DNA from: Paracoccaceae bacterium
GTDB taxonomy: Bacteria; Pseudomonadota; Alphaproteobacteria; Rhodobacterales; Rhodobacteraceae
Assembly: GCA_018647275.1 (NCBI GenBank)
Contig: JABGTH010000045.1
Coordinates: 1-5,948, forward strand
DNA: 5,948 bases
Direction of reading: 5' to 3'
Of the stretch, positions 5,876 to 5,948 are shown piece after piece. The notes under the pieces are model-generated. The model searched no databases and was not told where the DNA came from. It saw nothing but the letters and a program-made list of their open reading frames with translations. The translations under genes were made by a program, and so were the position numbers. The first letter of the stretch is position 1; each line of letters begins with the position of its first letter.

Positions 5876-5948
5876 TTATTCAGCCGCCATCACATCAGCA
5901 GCAGCTTCAACCTTTACAGCCGAGAACTTAAATTCTGGAATCTTCCCA
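5876..5948 (-). CDS. C-terminal end of a convergent gene, possibly a molybdopterin oxidoreductase (formate dehydrogenase alpha-like)
   Basis: Only the last 23 codons are visible: the minus-strand reading gives GKIPEFKFSAVKVEAAADV followed by MAAE and TAA at 5878-5876. The pattern P-E-[FY]-K-x-x-A-V-[KR]-V resembles the closing strand of molybdopterin oxidoreductases such as formate dehydrogenase alpha subunits. That assignment is recalled family knowledge applied to a very short stretch. The Ala/Glu-rich tail is low-complexity and uninformative. That this is coding is supported by the terminator-like stem-loop immediately after the stop and by the sensible amino-acid composition. The gene converges on the WGR gene with 41 bp between the stop codons. 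Confidence 0.5.
   Translation of the reverse strand, partial: GKIPEFKFSAVKVEAAADVMAAE

Overview
The window looks like chromosomal DNA from an alphaproteobacterium, most likely a marine Rhodobacterales (Roseobacter-type) species. This rests on protein style: a PAS_7-type hybrid kinase, a LivG-type ABC ATPase next to an acyl-CoA ligase, a small stand-alone WGR protein, and base composition that looks roughly balanced. It is not a phylogenetic placement. No tRNA, rRNA, insertion sequence, CRISPR array or phage gene was seen.

Layout. Positions 1-2701 lie on the minus strand and read leftward. An AMP-forming acyl-CoA synthetase (2701-731) is followed after 63 bp by a LivG-type ABC ATPase (667 to the left edge, cut off). 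They probably form the head of an operon coupling import of a carboxylic acid or branched-chain-amino-acid-like substrate to CoA activation. A 215-bp divergent intergenic region (2702-2916) separates them from a rightward two-component operon: a soluble PAS-PAS hybrid histidine kinase (2917-4824) overlapping by 4 bp an OmpR/PhoB-type response regulator (4821-5522). A small WGR-domain gene (5607-5834) follows. A strong stem-loop then separates it from the C-terminal end of a convergent minus-strand gene (5876 to the right edge), tentatively a molybdopterin oxidoreductase such as a formate dehydrogenase alpha subunit.

How the genes may work together. The divergent arrangement suggests, but does not prove, that the kinase/regulator pair senses a cytoplasmic signal and controls the transporter/ligase operon, itself, or both. 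The intergenic region holds a near-perfect tandem direct repeat with 10-bp period, the geometry used by OmpR/PhoB-family regulators, and this is the most testable regulatory lead. Two start codons appear to need correction from the longest-ORF call: TTG at 2701 for the ligase and GTG at 2917 for the kinase, each preceded by a well-placed ribosome binding site. I see no clearly unprecedented system. The points worth a second look are the regulatory DNA, the two-receiver architecture without an Hpt domain, and the atypical WGR protein.
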